From: Halomonas sp. M4R1S46
GTDB taxonomy: Bacteria; Pseudomonadota; Gammaproteobacteria; Pseudomonadales; Halomonadaceae
Reading direction: 5' to 3'
Length of the DNA stretch: 64,000 nucleotides
NCBI RefSeq assembly: GCF_025725685.1
Contig: NZ_CP107008.1
Location: forward strand, 1,426,001 to 1,490,000
The notes under the pieces are model-generated. The model worked only from the letters and a program-made list of their open reading frames with translations, was not told the origin of the DNA and did no database searches. Of the stretch, positions 49,906-57,731 are shown one piece after another; positions within the stretch are counted from its first letter, which is position 1, and every line of letters starts with the position of its first letter. The translations under genes were made by a program, and so were the position numbers.

Positions 49906-50970
49906 ATGAGTACACCTACAATCTCGGACAGGAAAGATACCCGCAGCGTAGTACGTCTTGGTGACATCTGCGAAGTTCTTCACAGCCGTGTCCAGCCCAT
50001 TCAGGGGGGAGAGGATGGACTATCCATCCCGGTCATCACAGGTGCAGACCTGAGAAAGGAAGTGATCGTTCGAGACGAGTTACGAGTTGCGGACGTTCGA
50101 GAGAAACCATCAACAAGCTTGGCGCTGCGTCAGGGTGACATTCTTGTGCCGGTCGTTACGAAGCGCCCGAAAGCGCGCCTAATCGGACCAGATTTAGAGG
50201 GCGTTTACCCTCACCACACGGTCAGGGTTCTTCGACCGACTTCTTCAGGCCCCTCACCTGCACGAGTATTAGATTATCTAACGTCCCACGAGTTTTTCGA
50301 GGAGCTTTCCCAACGTGTATCCCTCCTTCGAGGTGATTTACGTGTAAGTGCAGCCGACCTTGTCGACATGCCGTTCGTGCTCCCATTAGAAGACGATGCT
50401 CCAAGTGCCTCTGTAGTCATGCTGGTTGAGCAGCTGGCACGGGATCTGATTGCACTGATCGCTGAGAACCGATTAACGCTTCGAGAAATCGAATGGCGCG
50501 ACCTTGAACGTGTTCTTGCCAAGGCCTTTGACGGTTTGGGTTTCGATGTAGAACTCACGCCGTCATCAAAAGACGGTGGTAAAGATTTGGTGCTCCATTG
50601 TATGGAACAGGGCACGAGACGGCGGTATGTCGTCGAAGTGAAACACTGGGTATCCGGAAAGCGAGTTGGTAGCACTGAGCTTCTGAAGTTTGTCGAAGTA
50701 GTCGCGAAAGAGAACCATGATGCGGGGCTTTTCCTATCAACCTCAGGTTTCAATCGAAACGCATACAAAGCCGAAGCTCACCTTGAGCATAGGCGCGTGC
50801 GATTAGCAGGTGAGGATAAAGTAATGCGTATCTGTCAGATGTTCGTCGCGACCCAATCTGGAGTTTTGGCGCCGAAGCAGTCCCTTGGGCAGGTGTTTCA
50901 TGACGGTACGTGGAGTATCGCTACTGCCCAACAAGACGCTACAGCCGACGCTCGTGCCTCGCGCAGCTGA
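49906..50970 (+). CDS. Cassette 5: HsdS-like domain fused to Mrr-type nuclease
   Basis: A 354-residue protein. Residues about 14-165 resemble half of a type I specificity subunit: VRLGDICEVLHSRVQPIQ, IPVITGADLR, LALRQGDILVPVVTKRPKA and LRVSAADLVDMPFVLP. After a helical spacer, an Mrr-type PD-(D/E)XK domain (about 195-320) has D227 in SKDGGKDLVLHC and E244-x-K246 in YVVEVKHW. A DNA-specificity module joined to a cutting module suggests a single-chain restriction enzyme. The last 15 residues are encoded by attC 5. Confidence 0.85.
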   Translation: MSTPTISDRKDTRSVVRLGDICEVLHSRVQPIQGGEDGLSIPVITGADLRKEVIVRDELRVADVREKPSTSLALRQGDILVPVVTKRPKARLIGPDLEGVYPHHTVRVLRPTSSGPSPARVLDYLTSHEFFEELSQRVSLLRGDLRVSAADLVDMPFVLPLEDDAPSASVVMLVEQLARDLIALIAENRLTLREIEWRDLERVLAKAFDGLGFDVELTPSSKDGGKDLVLHCMEQGTRRRYVVEVKHWVSGKRVGSTELLKFVEVVAKENHDAGLFLSTSGFNRNAYKAEAHLEHRRVRLAGEDKVMRICQMFVATQSGVLAPKQSLGQVFHDGTWSIATAQQDATADARASRS

Positions 50971-50984
50971 GCTCAGCGTTAGGA
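50926..50984 (+). other. attC site 5
   Basis: A classical 59-base form: GCCCAACAAGACGCTACAG to GCTGAGCTCAGCGTTAGGA. It overlaps the 3' end of cassette 5, whose TGA lies inside. RYYYAAC and GTTRRR cores are present. Confidence 0.88.
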
Positions 50985-51020
50985 ATCAAACCGAAGCTGC
51001 GAAATAGCATAGGAGGTAGT

Positions 51021-51554
51021 TTGGCAAAGGGAAGAAGTCAGTTTGTGGGCGCAACTGGCCAGTACTACGTGTCCTACGCGCTTGCACGTCGAAATATTCA
51101 TGCGAGTCTCACTTTGGGCAACGCACCGGTAGTTGATGTTGTTGCGGCTAAGGCCGATGGGTCACGAAGTATCTCCATACAGGTAAAGACTTCGCGGAAT
51201 GCTTATCGCCGCAAGCGGTACGGCAGGGAAGGGTGCGAGTGGGATGTTGGAGCCGGAGTAATTGGTAAGCACAGCCCAGACTTTTGGTACGCATTGGTTG
51301 ACCTACGGGACGAAACAGAACGACAGCCGCGAGTATTTATCGTGCCTTCCTACTGGGTGTCAGAATTTGTATTGCCGTCGTTTGGTCGAAAGGTTTTCTT
51401 TTTGCCCTCTACTGCCTGGGACTTAACGAAAGAGCGCTGGGACATGCTTGTGGCGTCTCTCGATGATGTGCCTAAGGTCAAAGAATTCGCGACGAGCTGG
51501 CCAGAGGATAAGCTCGTCCGGTGGGACAGGAAAACGACGGAAGGAGCCCTCTGA
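51021..51554 (+). CDS. Cassette 6: small PD-(D/E)XK-like nuclease-fold protein
   Basis: A 177-residue protein. VGATGQYYVSYALARRNIHA (about 9-28), D39 in NAPVVDVVAA and Q54-x-K56 in ISIQVKTSR follow the layout of small PD-(D/E)XK proteins related to Holliday-junction resolvases, with Gln in place of the usual Glu. The C-terminal half is aromatic-rich (VFIVPSYWVSEFVLPSF). The start is a TTG with a perfect AGGAGG; no ATG fits. Catalysis is uncertain; a cassette-borne accessory nuclease is inferred. Confidence 0.72.
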   Translation: MAKGRSQFVGATGQYYVSYALARRNIHASLTLGNAPVVDVVAAKADGSRSISIQVKTSRNAYRRKRYGREGCEWDVGAGVIGKHSPDFWYALVDLRDETERQPRVFIVPSYWVSEFVLPSFGRKVFFLPSTAWDLTKERWDMLVASLDDVPKVKEFATSWPEDKLVRWDRKTTEGAL

Positions 51555-51582
51555 TCTCAGGCAAGTTATGTAGCATTAGGGG

Positions 51583-51637
51583 AATCCTAACCAAGAGCTT
51601 CACCGACGGTTTTGCTTCGGCTGAGCTTCAGCGTTAG
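51583..51637 (+). other. attC site 6 and right end of the array
   Basis: About 55 bases: TCCTAACCAAGAGCTTCACC to GCTGAGCTTCAGCGTTAGCC, with a GTTAGCC core. GAAGC-type arms pair around GGTTTTGC. Beyond it no further cassette is seen. Confidence 0.85.
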
Positions 51638-51701
51638 CCGCGTGGGGTGTGCAGAAACCAGGGGGCATTAAAGGGCGAGGCATCGGCTTTTGAAAGCAAA
51701 T

Positions 51702-51738
51702 AAAAAAACAAGCAGCCCCGACGACGGGACTGCTTGTT
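51702..51738 (-). terminator. Rho-independent terminator of the outer-membrane protein gene
   Basis: On the minus strand AACAAGCAGTCCCG, loop TCGT, CGGGGCTGCTTGTT is followed by a T-run. One G-T mismatch. It sits 24 bases past the stop. Confidence 0.93.
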
Positions 51739-51761
51739 CAACACGGAGTCAGCCTTGCCTC

Positions 51762-52328
51762 TCAGAAGTTAACGCCCATGCCGAAGGTATAGGCCCAGAC
51801 ACCATCATCGAAGTTATCTTCAGCACTGTCACTGTCCTCGAACAGGAACTGGTACTCGGCCCTTGCCTGAATGAAGGTAGTGGGCAGCAGATAGTACTTG
51901 AGGCCGGTTTCCAGGCCGGCGATGCCGGTGTCCTTGACGCCGTCACCATAGATAACGCCGAGCGAAGCGCCCACGAAGGGCCGAGTCGCACGCTGGCCGA
52001 AGTGGTAATCGGCAAAACCACGCGTGCTGCCGTTCCAAAAGTCGTCAGATATTCCCTCACCCTCCACGTCGGCGAAGTTGACGCTCTGACGAACACCTGC
52101 CAATGTGCGGCCGGACAGGTACCAGCCGTAGTCGACGGAAACACCAAAGCTGCTGTTATCGAAATCCTTGTTGCTGCTACCAGTACCGGAGAGAGTAAAC
52201 TCCTGGTCCCCTTCTTGTGGGCCCATCGTGCGCTGTCCTCCCATAGAGGATTGGGCCATGGCATAGGAGACGGGCAGAAGCGAAACGCTTATCAGCGCGA
52301 CCAGCGAAGCATTTCTTAACATTTTCAT
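51762..52328 (-). CDS. Outer-membrane beta-barrel protein
   Basis: A 188-residue protein with a signal peptide (SLVALISVSLLPVSYAMA). The mature part has alternating strands (QEFTLSGTGSSN, FGVSVDYGWYLSG, FVGASLGVIYGDG, YQFLFEDSD) and ends in VWAYTFGMGVNF with a terminal Phe, the barrel-assembly signal. It resembles small 8-stranded OmpA/OmpW-type barrels; its ligand is unknown. GAGGTG lies upstream of the ATG at 52328. A strong terminator follows. Confidence 0.85.
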   Translation of the reverse strand: MKMLRNASLVALISVSLLPVSYAMAQSSMGGQRTMGPQEGDQEFTLSGTGSSNKDFDNSSFGVSVDYGWYLSGRTLAGVRQSVNFADVEGEGISDDFWNGSTRGFADYHFGQRATRPFVGASLGVIYGDGVKDTGIAGLETGLKYYLLPTTFIQARAEYQFLFEDSDSAEDNFDDGVWAYTFGMGVNF

Positions 52329-52582
52329 GACAACACCTCGAATCAACATCACCGTTCAATCACGCAATTGCGTGTTCTGGCAGACCCAGGCACTTCCAGC
52401 TCTGGTCTTTCGGACCATTCTGCCGAAAACGGTCACTGGTTGGTTTGCTGTCAATCCTTGCCTGATAGCCGGCCGCAATCAGCGAGCCTTCCGGCCAGTA
52501 CCCAGTATAGAAGGTGGCGTAGGTTTTGTCTGAGAACTCGGAATTGTTAGTCCCACCAGTACCTTAGCAGCATAGGTGACCC

Positions 52583-52870
52583 ATGGCAGGACCTTACGGG
52601 ACCTCCGTCAACGGGTGGCCCCTTATCGAAGATATCGTGTCGTCGCCACAGACCACGGGGCGGCCTCGCCGCGACGATCACCAGGTGTTGAACGGCAACG
52701 TCTGGATTCTGTGTTCGGGCGCCAAGTGGCGTGACCTTCCTGTGCGTTACGGTCCATGGAAGATGGTCTACGACCGCTTCCGGCAGTGGCGAGATGACGG
52801 CACTTTCAACGCCTCTAACACGCCTCCAGCTTCGGCTTCGACAAGATGGCCAGCAGTTTCAAGGCCATGG
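52583..52870 (+). pseudogene. IS5-family (IS427-type) transposase fragment
   Basis: The N-terminal DUF4096-like domain is recognisable: TTGRPRRDDHQVLNG, VWILCSGAKWRDLPVRYGPW and VYDRFRQWRDDGTFNA. Near 52820 the match shifts frame to LTRLQLRLRQDG and then stops; the DDE catalytic part is missing. It is a dead transposon remnant on the right flank of the integron. Confidence 0.85.
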
Positions 52871-52888
52871 AACGCCTGGCCTGCATAG

Positions 52889-53150
52889 ATCGCTGTCTGC
52901 GTGCCAACTTTTCAGAAATGGTATCTAGAATTCCTCCATTGGCATGTGCCTGCATGGCCACGATGCCATCCAGCCCGCGGTCGTACCGCGGTCGGCTCGG
53001 TGAACGGCAGCGTGCGTTTCCACGGCCTGGCCCGGATCCACATGCCGCTGGAGGGCCTCGAGAAGCCCCGGCGCCTGATCGAGAGCGACAAGAAGCGGCC
53101 CGCGGCGCGCGCCCCTGGTCGCGAACGCATGCGTCGCTGGCACATTGGCC
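52889..53150 (+). pseudogene. 3' remnant of an unidentified gene
   Basis: From about 52985 a plus-strand frame with strong GC-rich third positions reads GSVNGSVRFHGLARIHMPLE and KPRRLIESDKKR. It has no start and abuts the transposase fragment, and a terminator follows at 53161, so it looks like the surviving end of a gene broken by the insertion. The first 95 bases show nothing recognisable. Confidence 0.4.
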
Positions 53151-53160
53151 CCGCGACATC

Positions 53161-53197
53161 GCCCCCGAGTCGGTCAGCCGGCTCGGGGGCTTTCGTT
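53161..53197 (+). terminator. Rho-independent terminator
   Basis: GCCCCCGAG (53161-53169) and CTCGGGGGC (53182-53190) form a 9-bp stem, followed by TTTCGTT. It would end the broken plus-strand gene. Confidence 0.75.
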
Positions 53198-53261
53198 GGC
53201 GCTGCCGGGGCCGACACCTGACCGGGTCTATTGCCCGCCGCGCCGGCGCCGGCGCCAGCGC

Positions 53262-54272
53262 TCAGCGATGCAGCCAGCAGGCCGAGCGGTGGTCGCGGCG
53301 CGGCGTGAAGTCGGGGGGATCCTCGACGTCGCACAGCCCGGCCATGAAGTGCGGGCAGCGCGGGTGGAAGCGGCAGGCCGCCGGCGGATGCAGCAGGCTC
53401 GGCGGCTCGCCGGCCGGCACCTCGCGCAGCCGGGTGGCGTTGGCGGCGTCGGGGTCGGCGATGGCGGCGAGCAGCGCCTGGGTGTAGGGGTGCTGGGGGT
53501 GATCGAGCAGGTCGTCCACCGGGGCGCTCTCCACCACGCGCCCGGCGTACATCACGAAGATGCGCTCGGCGTAGTGGCGCACCGTGGAGAGGTCGTGGGT
53601 GATGAAGGCCAGCGTCAGCCCTCGCTCGCGCTGGATGCGCCGCAGGAGCTCGAGGATCTCCACCCGCACCGAGGCGTCGAGCATCGAGACCGGCTCGTCG
53701 GCGATCAGCAGCCGCGGGGCGAGGATCAGTGCCCGGGCGATCACCACCCGCTGCTGCTGGCCGCCGCTGAGCATGTGCGGGAACTGGCCGAGGTAGGCCT
53801 CGGCCGGCGACAGGCGCACTTCCTCCAGGGCCGCGCGGATGCGCCGCTCACGCTCGGCGCGGTCGCGCACCCCGTGCACGATCAGCGGCTCGGCGAGGAT
53901 ACGCCGCACGTCCAGGAAGGGCGGCAGCGCCCCGTAGGGATCCTGCTGCACGTAGCCCACCTCGGCCCGGTAGGCCTTGAGCGCGCGCCCCTCGAGGTCG
54001 CCGAGCGAGCGGCCGGCGAAGCGCACCTCGCCGCGGGTGGGACGGTGCAGCCCGAGCAGGGTCCGCGCCAGCGAGCTCTTGCCGCAGCCGCTCTCGCCGA
54101 CGAAGGCCACCGCCTCGCCAGCCGCCAGGGCAAACTCGACCCCGTCTACCGCCCGCACCGCGCCCACGCGCATGAAGCCCCACCGGCGCAGCTCGAACCA
54201 GGTGTGCAGGTCGCGGGCGGCGATCAGCGGCGCCTGGTCATCCTCGGCCTGATGGTCGGCGGGCGAGGTCAT
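53262..54272 (-). CDS. Oligopeptide-type ABC transporter ATPase 2 (OppF/DppF-like)
   Basis: A 336-residue ATPase with Walker A GESGCGKSS (about 60-68), signature LSGGQQQRV, Walker B LLIADEPVSMLD and the H-loop in THDLSTVRHYAER. The C-terminal cysteine cluster CRFHPRCPHF with CDVEDPP is the oligopeptide ABC C-terminal (probable Fe-S) region. Its ATG overlaps the stop of the other ATPase gene. It is the last gene of the importer operon. Confidence 0.93.
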   Translation of the reverse strand: MTSPADHQAEDDQAPLIAARDLHTWFELRRWGFMRVGAVRAVDGVEFALAAGEAVAFVGESGCGKSSLARTLLGLHRPTRGEVRFAGRSLGDLEGRALKAYRAEVGYVQQDPYGALPPFLDVRRILAEPLIVHGVRDRAERERRIRAALEEVRLSPAEAYLGQFPHMLSGGQQQRVVIARALILAPRLLIADEPVSMLDASVRVEILELLRRIQRERGLTLAFITHDLSTVRHYAERIFVMYAGRVVESAPVDDLLDHPQHPYTQALLAAIADPDAANATRLREVPAGEPPSLLHPPAACRFHPRCPHFMAGLCDVEDPPDFTPRRDHRSACWLHR

Positions 54273-55255
54273 GCGCCACCTCCGGCCGGAGCGTCGTCGG
54301 CGTGCAGCCAGCAGCGCGCCAGGTGGCGTTCGCCGAGCGGGAAGGCGGGCGGGTCCTTGGCACAGCGCGCGAAGCGATACGGGCAGCGTTCGGCGTAGCG
54401 ACAGCCGCCGGGCGGGGCGACCAGGCTCGGCGGCTCGCCGGGGATCGCCTCCGGGCGGGCCCGCTGGCGCAGGCGCGGCACGCTGGCCATCAGCATCTGC
54501 GAATAGGGGTGCGCCGGGGCGGTGAAGAAGCGCGCGGCGTCGGCCACCTCGACGAACTGGCCGGCATACATCAGCGCCACGCGGTCCCCCAGCTCGCTGG
54601 AGGTGGCCACGTCGTGGGTGATCAGCATGAAGCTCGTGCCCAGCTCGCGCTTGACCCGCTTCAGGGCGTTCATGATGCTCGCCTGGGTGAGCACGTCGAG
54701 CGCCGAGGTGGGCTCGTCGAGGATCACCAGCGCCGGCTCGGCGACCAGCGCCATGGCCAGCACGGCGCGCTGGCGCATGCCGCCGGAGAGCTCGAAGGGG
54801 TAGCGGGCCAGGAAGTCCGTGGACACCCCCACCAGCTCGAACACCTCCGCGGCCCTGGCCAGGGCCTTCCCCCGGGGCCAGCCGCGCAGCACCCGCAACG
54901 GCTCGGCGACCTGCTCGCCGACCCGCACCACGGGATTGAGGGCGTTCATCGAGGCCTGCATGACCAGCGCCATGCGCGACCACTGCACCTCGCGACGGAA
55001 GCGCTCGTCGGGCAGCGTCGTGATGTCGACGCCGTCCAGGGTGACCCGCCCCGCCGTGTGGTGGACGTTGCGCGGCAGCAGGCGCATCAGCGCCTTGGCC
55101 AGCGAGCTCTTGCCGCAGCCGGATTCGCCGAGCACCACCAGCGCCTCGCCCTGGCACAGGTCGAAGCTCACGCCGTCGACGGCATGCACCGCCCCCCGCC
55201 GCGTCTGGTAGTGCAGCTCCAGCGCCTCCACGCGCAGCAGCGTCCGGTCGCGCAT
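54269..55255 (-). CDS. Oligopeptide-type ABC transporter ATPase 1 (OppD/DppD-like)
   Basis: A 328-residue ATPase. Walker A GESGCGKSSL (about 42-51), Q-loop LVMQASMNALNPVVRV, signature LSGGMRQRA and Walker B LVILDEPTSALDVLTQ are present. The C-terminal CRYAERCPYRFARC is the oligopeptide cysteine region. The start overlaps the permease stop (TGATG) and its stop overlaps the next ATPase start, so all are coupled. It should energise import together with the gene at 53262. Confidence 0.94.
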   Translation of the reverse strand: MRDRTLLRVEALELHYQTRRGAVHAVDGVSFDLCQGEALVVLGESGCGKSSLAKALMRLLPRNVHHTAGRVTLDGVDITTLPDERFRREVQWSRMALVMQASMNALNPVVRVGEQVAEPLRVLRGWPRGKALARAAEVFELVGVSTDFLARYPFELSGGMRQRAVLAMALVAEPALVILDEPTSALDVLTQASIMNALKRVKRELGTSFMLITHDVATSSELGDRVALMYAGQFVEVADAARFFTAPAHPYSQMLMASVPRLRQRARPEAIPGEPPSLVAPPGGCRYAERCPYRFARCAKDPPAFPLGERHLARCWLHADDAPAGGGA

Positions 55256-56607
55256 CACAGGCTCCTTAGCCGCGGGTTGAAGACACGGTCCAGCGCGAAG
55301 CCGAGCATGGCGAAGCCCAGCCCGGTCAGCATCAGCAGCACCGCCGGCGACACCACCCAGTAGTAGTAGCCGTTGTAGAGCGCGCTCTGCGACTGGGCGT
55401 CGTTGAGCACCTTGCCCCAGGTGGGCAGCAGCGGGTCGCCCAGGCCCAGCACCGCCAGCGACGCCTCCAGGAACACGAAGGTGGGGATCAGGGTGACGAA
55501 GGTGGGGATCAACACCGGCAGGATGCGCGGGATCAGGTAGCGCAGCACGATGCGCGGGTTGCTCGCCCCGTAGGCCTGGGCCGCCTCGATGTAGGGCGCC
55601 TCGCGGATCGGCAGCAGCATCGCCCGGTACATCTTGATGCCGGCGCTGAAGATGCCCAGCACCACCACCACGCCGAGCATCAGCCAGATGCTGGTCGAGT
55701 AGAGGGTGCCGACCATCACCAGGATGGGCAGGATCGGCAGGATCATGTTGACCTCGGTGAGCCGCTGGATGGTGGCGTCGATCCAGCCGCGATACCACAC
55801 CCCCACGGCGGCGATCACCAGGGTGGTGACGGTGGTGCCCACGGCCGCCAGCAGGCCGAAGGCGAGCGCCACCGGGGTGCCCCACATCAGCGCCAGGCTG
55901 AGATCCCGGCGCTGGTGGTCGGTGCCGGCGATGCCGTGCACCCGGCCGTAGAGCACCAGCTCGGCGTCGAAGGCCGCCGCCGCGTCGAAGACCAGCACGT
56001 CCAGCAGCAGCGTATAGCGCCCGGGCAGCACCCGGGGCTCGGCGTCGGGCGCCTCCGCCATGCCTGGCTCGGCCAGCAGGCCGATGTGCGGCACCAGCCC
56101 GCCCAGCCGACGCTCCAGCGCCCGGTCCTGCGACAGCGAGATGCGCTCCCGCGCGCCGATGCGATACCCGCCCAGCGCCAGCTCGCGTCCGTCGGGCGTC
56201 TGCCACCTCAGCCGCGCGAAGGGCGGCTGCTCATGGCCCGGGGCGCGCAGGAAGAGGTTCAGTTCGCTGGGAAAGCCGCCGGCATCGAAGTCGAAGGTGA
56301 GCGGGATACGCAGGCGGCGTCCGCCCTCGAAGGCGTGCTCCTCGACCGGCGCCGATTCGCTTTCGACGATCAGGGTGCGCGGCGCCTCGCCGCCGGTGAG
56401 GCGGTCGAGCCACACGGGGGCCGCATTGACGGGATTGCGCTGCCACGCCTCGCTGCCGCGCCACTTGGCCAGCGCCTCGCCGTAGGGGATGGCGATCGGC
56501 GTGTAGAGCGCCAGCGCCACCAGCGCGGCGATGATCGTCAGCCCCAGCAACGCGGAGGGGTAGCGGCGCAGTTCCCGCCACCCCTCCCGCCAGCGTGCGC
56601 CCGTCAT
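55255..56607 (-). CDS. ABC transporter permease (DppC-like) with large periplasmic insert
   Basis: A 450-residue permease, much longer than the usual 280-300. A first membrane helix (about 19-41: ALLGLTIIAALVALALYTPI) is followed by about 170 residues of predicted periplasmic beta-rich sequence (about 45-220). The BPD permease core comes next, with QAYGASNPRIVLRYLIPRIL as the ATPase-coupling EAA loop. The insert might dock the very large binding protein of this operon. Its ATG overlaps the upstream permease stop. Confidence 0.9.
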   Translation of the reverse strand: MTGARWREGWRELRRYPSALLGLTIIAALVALALYTPIAIPYGEALAKWRGSEAWQRNPVNAAPVWLDRLTGGEAPRTLIVESESAPVEEHAFEGGRRLRIPLTFDFDAGGFPSELNLFLRAPGHEQPPFARLRWQTPDGRELALGGYRIGARERISLSQDRALERRLGGLVPHIGLLAEPGMAEAPDAEPRVLPGRYTLLLDVLVFDAAAAFDAELVLYGRVHGIAGTDHQRRDLSLALMWGTPVALAFGLLAAVGTTVTTLVIAAVGVWYRGWIDATIQRLTEVNMILPILPILVMVGTLYSTSIWLMLGVVVVLGIFSAGIKMYRAMLLPIREAPYIEAAQAYGASNPRIVLRYLIPRILPVLIPTFVTLIPTFVFLEASLAVLGLGDPLLPTWGKVLNDAQSQSALYNGYYYWVVSPAVLLMLTGLGFAMLGFALDRVFNPRLRSL

Positions 56608-57731
56608 CGCGGTCCCCCCTCCAGGCGCACGCGCGGGTCGAGCAGCGCGTAGAGGAGGTCGAGGACGAACACCGTCGCGGCCAGCAGGTAGGCGAAGATC
56701 ACCACGCCGCCGATGATCACCGGGGTGTCGCGGTAGCCGATGGCCCGGAAGAGCAGTGAGCCCAGCCCCGGCCAGTTGAACACCTGCTCGAGGATGATGG
56801 CGCCGCTCCACAGCCCGATCAGCATCAGCAGGAAACTGGTGACGATCGGCGACAGGGTCGGGCGCAGGATGTAGCGCTGCTCGATGAGCTGCGACGGCAA
56901 GCCCTTGGCGCGGGCCATCTCCACGTAGTCCTCGCTGGAGTGGATCAGGAAGAAGGTGCGCCAGGAATAGATGGAGATGAAGATCTGCGACAGGAACATG
57001 GCCGCCACCGGCAGCAGCATGTGCCGCACCACGCTGGCGCCGTAGGCCCAGCCGTCTTCCGGCGGCGGTACGGCCACCATGCCGCCGGAGGGCAGCAGGG
57101 GCGCCACGAAGGCGAAGAGGAGGATCAGGAAGATGCCGTAGAACCAGCCCGGGGCCGCCGAGGTCGGCGCCAGGGCGACCACGCTGCGGTCCAGCGCGCT
57201 GCCGTAGCGCCGCGACAGGAACAGCGCCACGAACACCGAGACGAAGAAGACCAGCAGGTTGGCGGTGCCGAACAGCAGCAGGGTCGCCGGCAGGCGCTCG
57301 ACGATGATGTCGTAGACGTCGCGCGACCCCCGGTCGCTGTGCATCTGTTCGGCACGCCCCAGGTCGAGGCGCAGCGCCCGCTGCAGGTAGTCGACGCTGC
57401 GCACCAGGAAGGGCTCGTCGAGGCGCAGCCGCTCCACCTCGAACGCCACCTGCCGCTCGATCAGCGCGTTGCGCTCCTCGGCGGGCATGTCCTGGAAGGC
57501 GGGGTCGGCACGCACGGCCTCGGCGGCCTCGCTGCGGATCTGCACGCGGCGCAGTTCGTCCACCTGGCCCCCCATGTTGGCGATGACGATGGTCAGGTAG
57601 ACCCCGACCAGCACGGTGACGAAGAGCGCCAGCAGCCGCTTGACCGTGTAGAGCAGCAGGCGACGCAGGTCGCGCCATCCGCCGCGGCGGGTGGCTGGCG
57701 CGGTGACGGCCGCTGCCGGCCGGGATCTCAT
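56604..57731 (-). CDS. ABC transporter permease (DppB-like)
   Basis: A 375-residue inner-membrane permease. The first helix (LLALFVTVLVGVYLTIVIA) precedes an extended periplasmic loop of about 90 residues with charged helices, then the BPD core with EMARAKGLPSQLIEQRYILR as the EAA loop and GAIILEQVFNWPGLGSLLFR. ATGA overlaps link it to both neighbours. It pairs with the DppC-like protein to form the channel. Confidence 0.92.
   Translation of the reverse strand: MRSRPAAAVTAPATRRGGWRDLRRLLLYTVKRLLALFVTVLVGVYLTIVIANMGGQVDELRRVQIRSEAAEAVRADPAFQDMPAEERNALIERQVAFEVERLRLDEPFLVRSVDYLQRALRLDLGRAEQMHSDRGSRDVYDIIVERLPATLLLFGTANLLVFFVSVFVALFLSRRYGSALDRSVVALAPTSAAPGWFYGIFLILLFAFVAPLLPSGGMVAVPPPEDGWAYGASVVRHMLLPVAAMFLSQIFISIYSWRTFFLIHSSEDYVEMARAKGLPSQLIEQRYILRPTLSPIVTSFLLMLIGLWSGAIILEQVFNWPGLGSLLFRAIGYRDTPVIIGGVVIFAYLLAATVFVLDLLYALLDPRVRLEGGPR

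Larger units (their letters stand above)
43551..51637. mobile_element. Chromosomal integron with six gene cassettes
   Basis: An integron integrase reads leftwards, an attI-like core GTTAGGT lies at 44636, and six cassettes read rightwards. Each cassette has one gene followed at once by an inverted-repeat attC ending in a GCGTT core. The first four cassettes are visibly AT-rich against the GC-rich chromosome; the last two are intermediate. The cassette genes look mostly like nucleases and defence proteins. The right end is taken at the last attC core. Confidence 0.9.
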
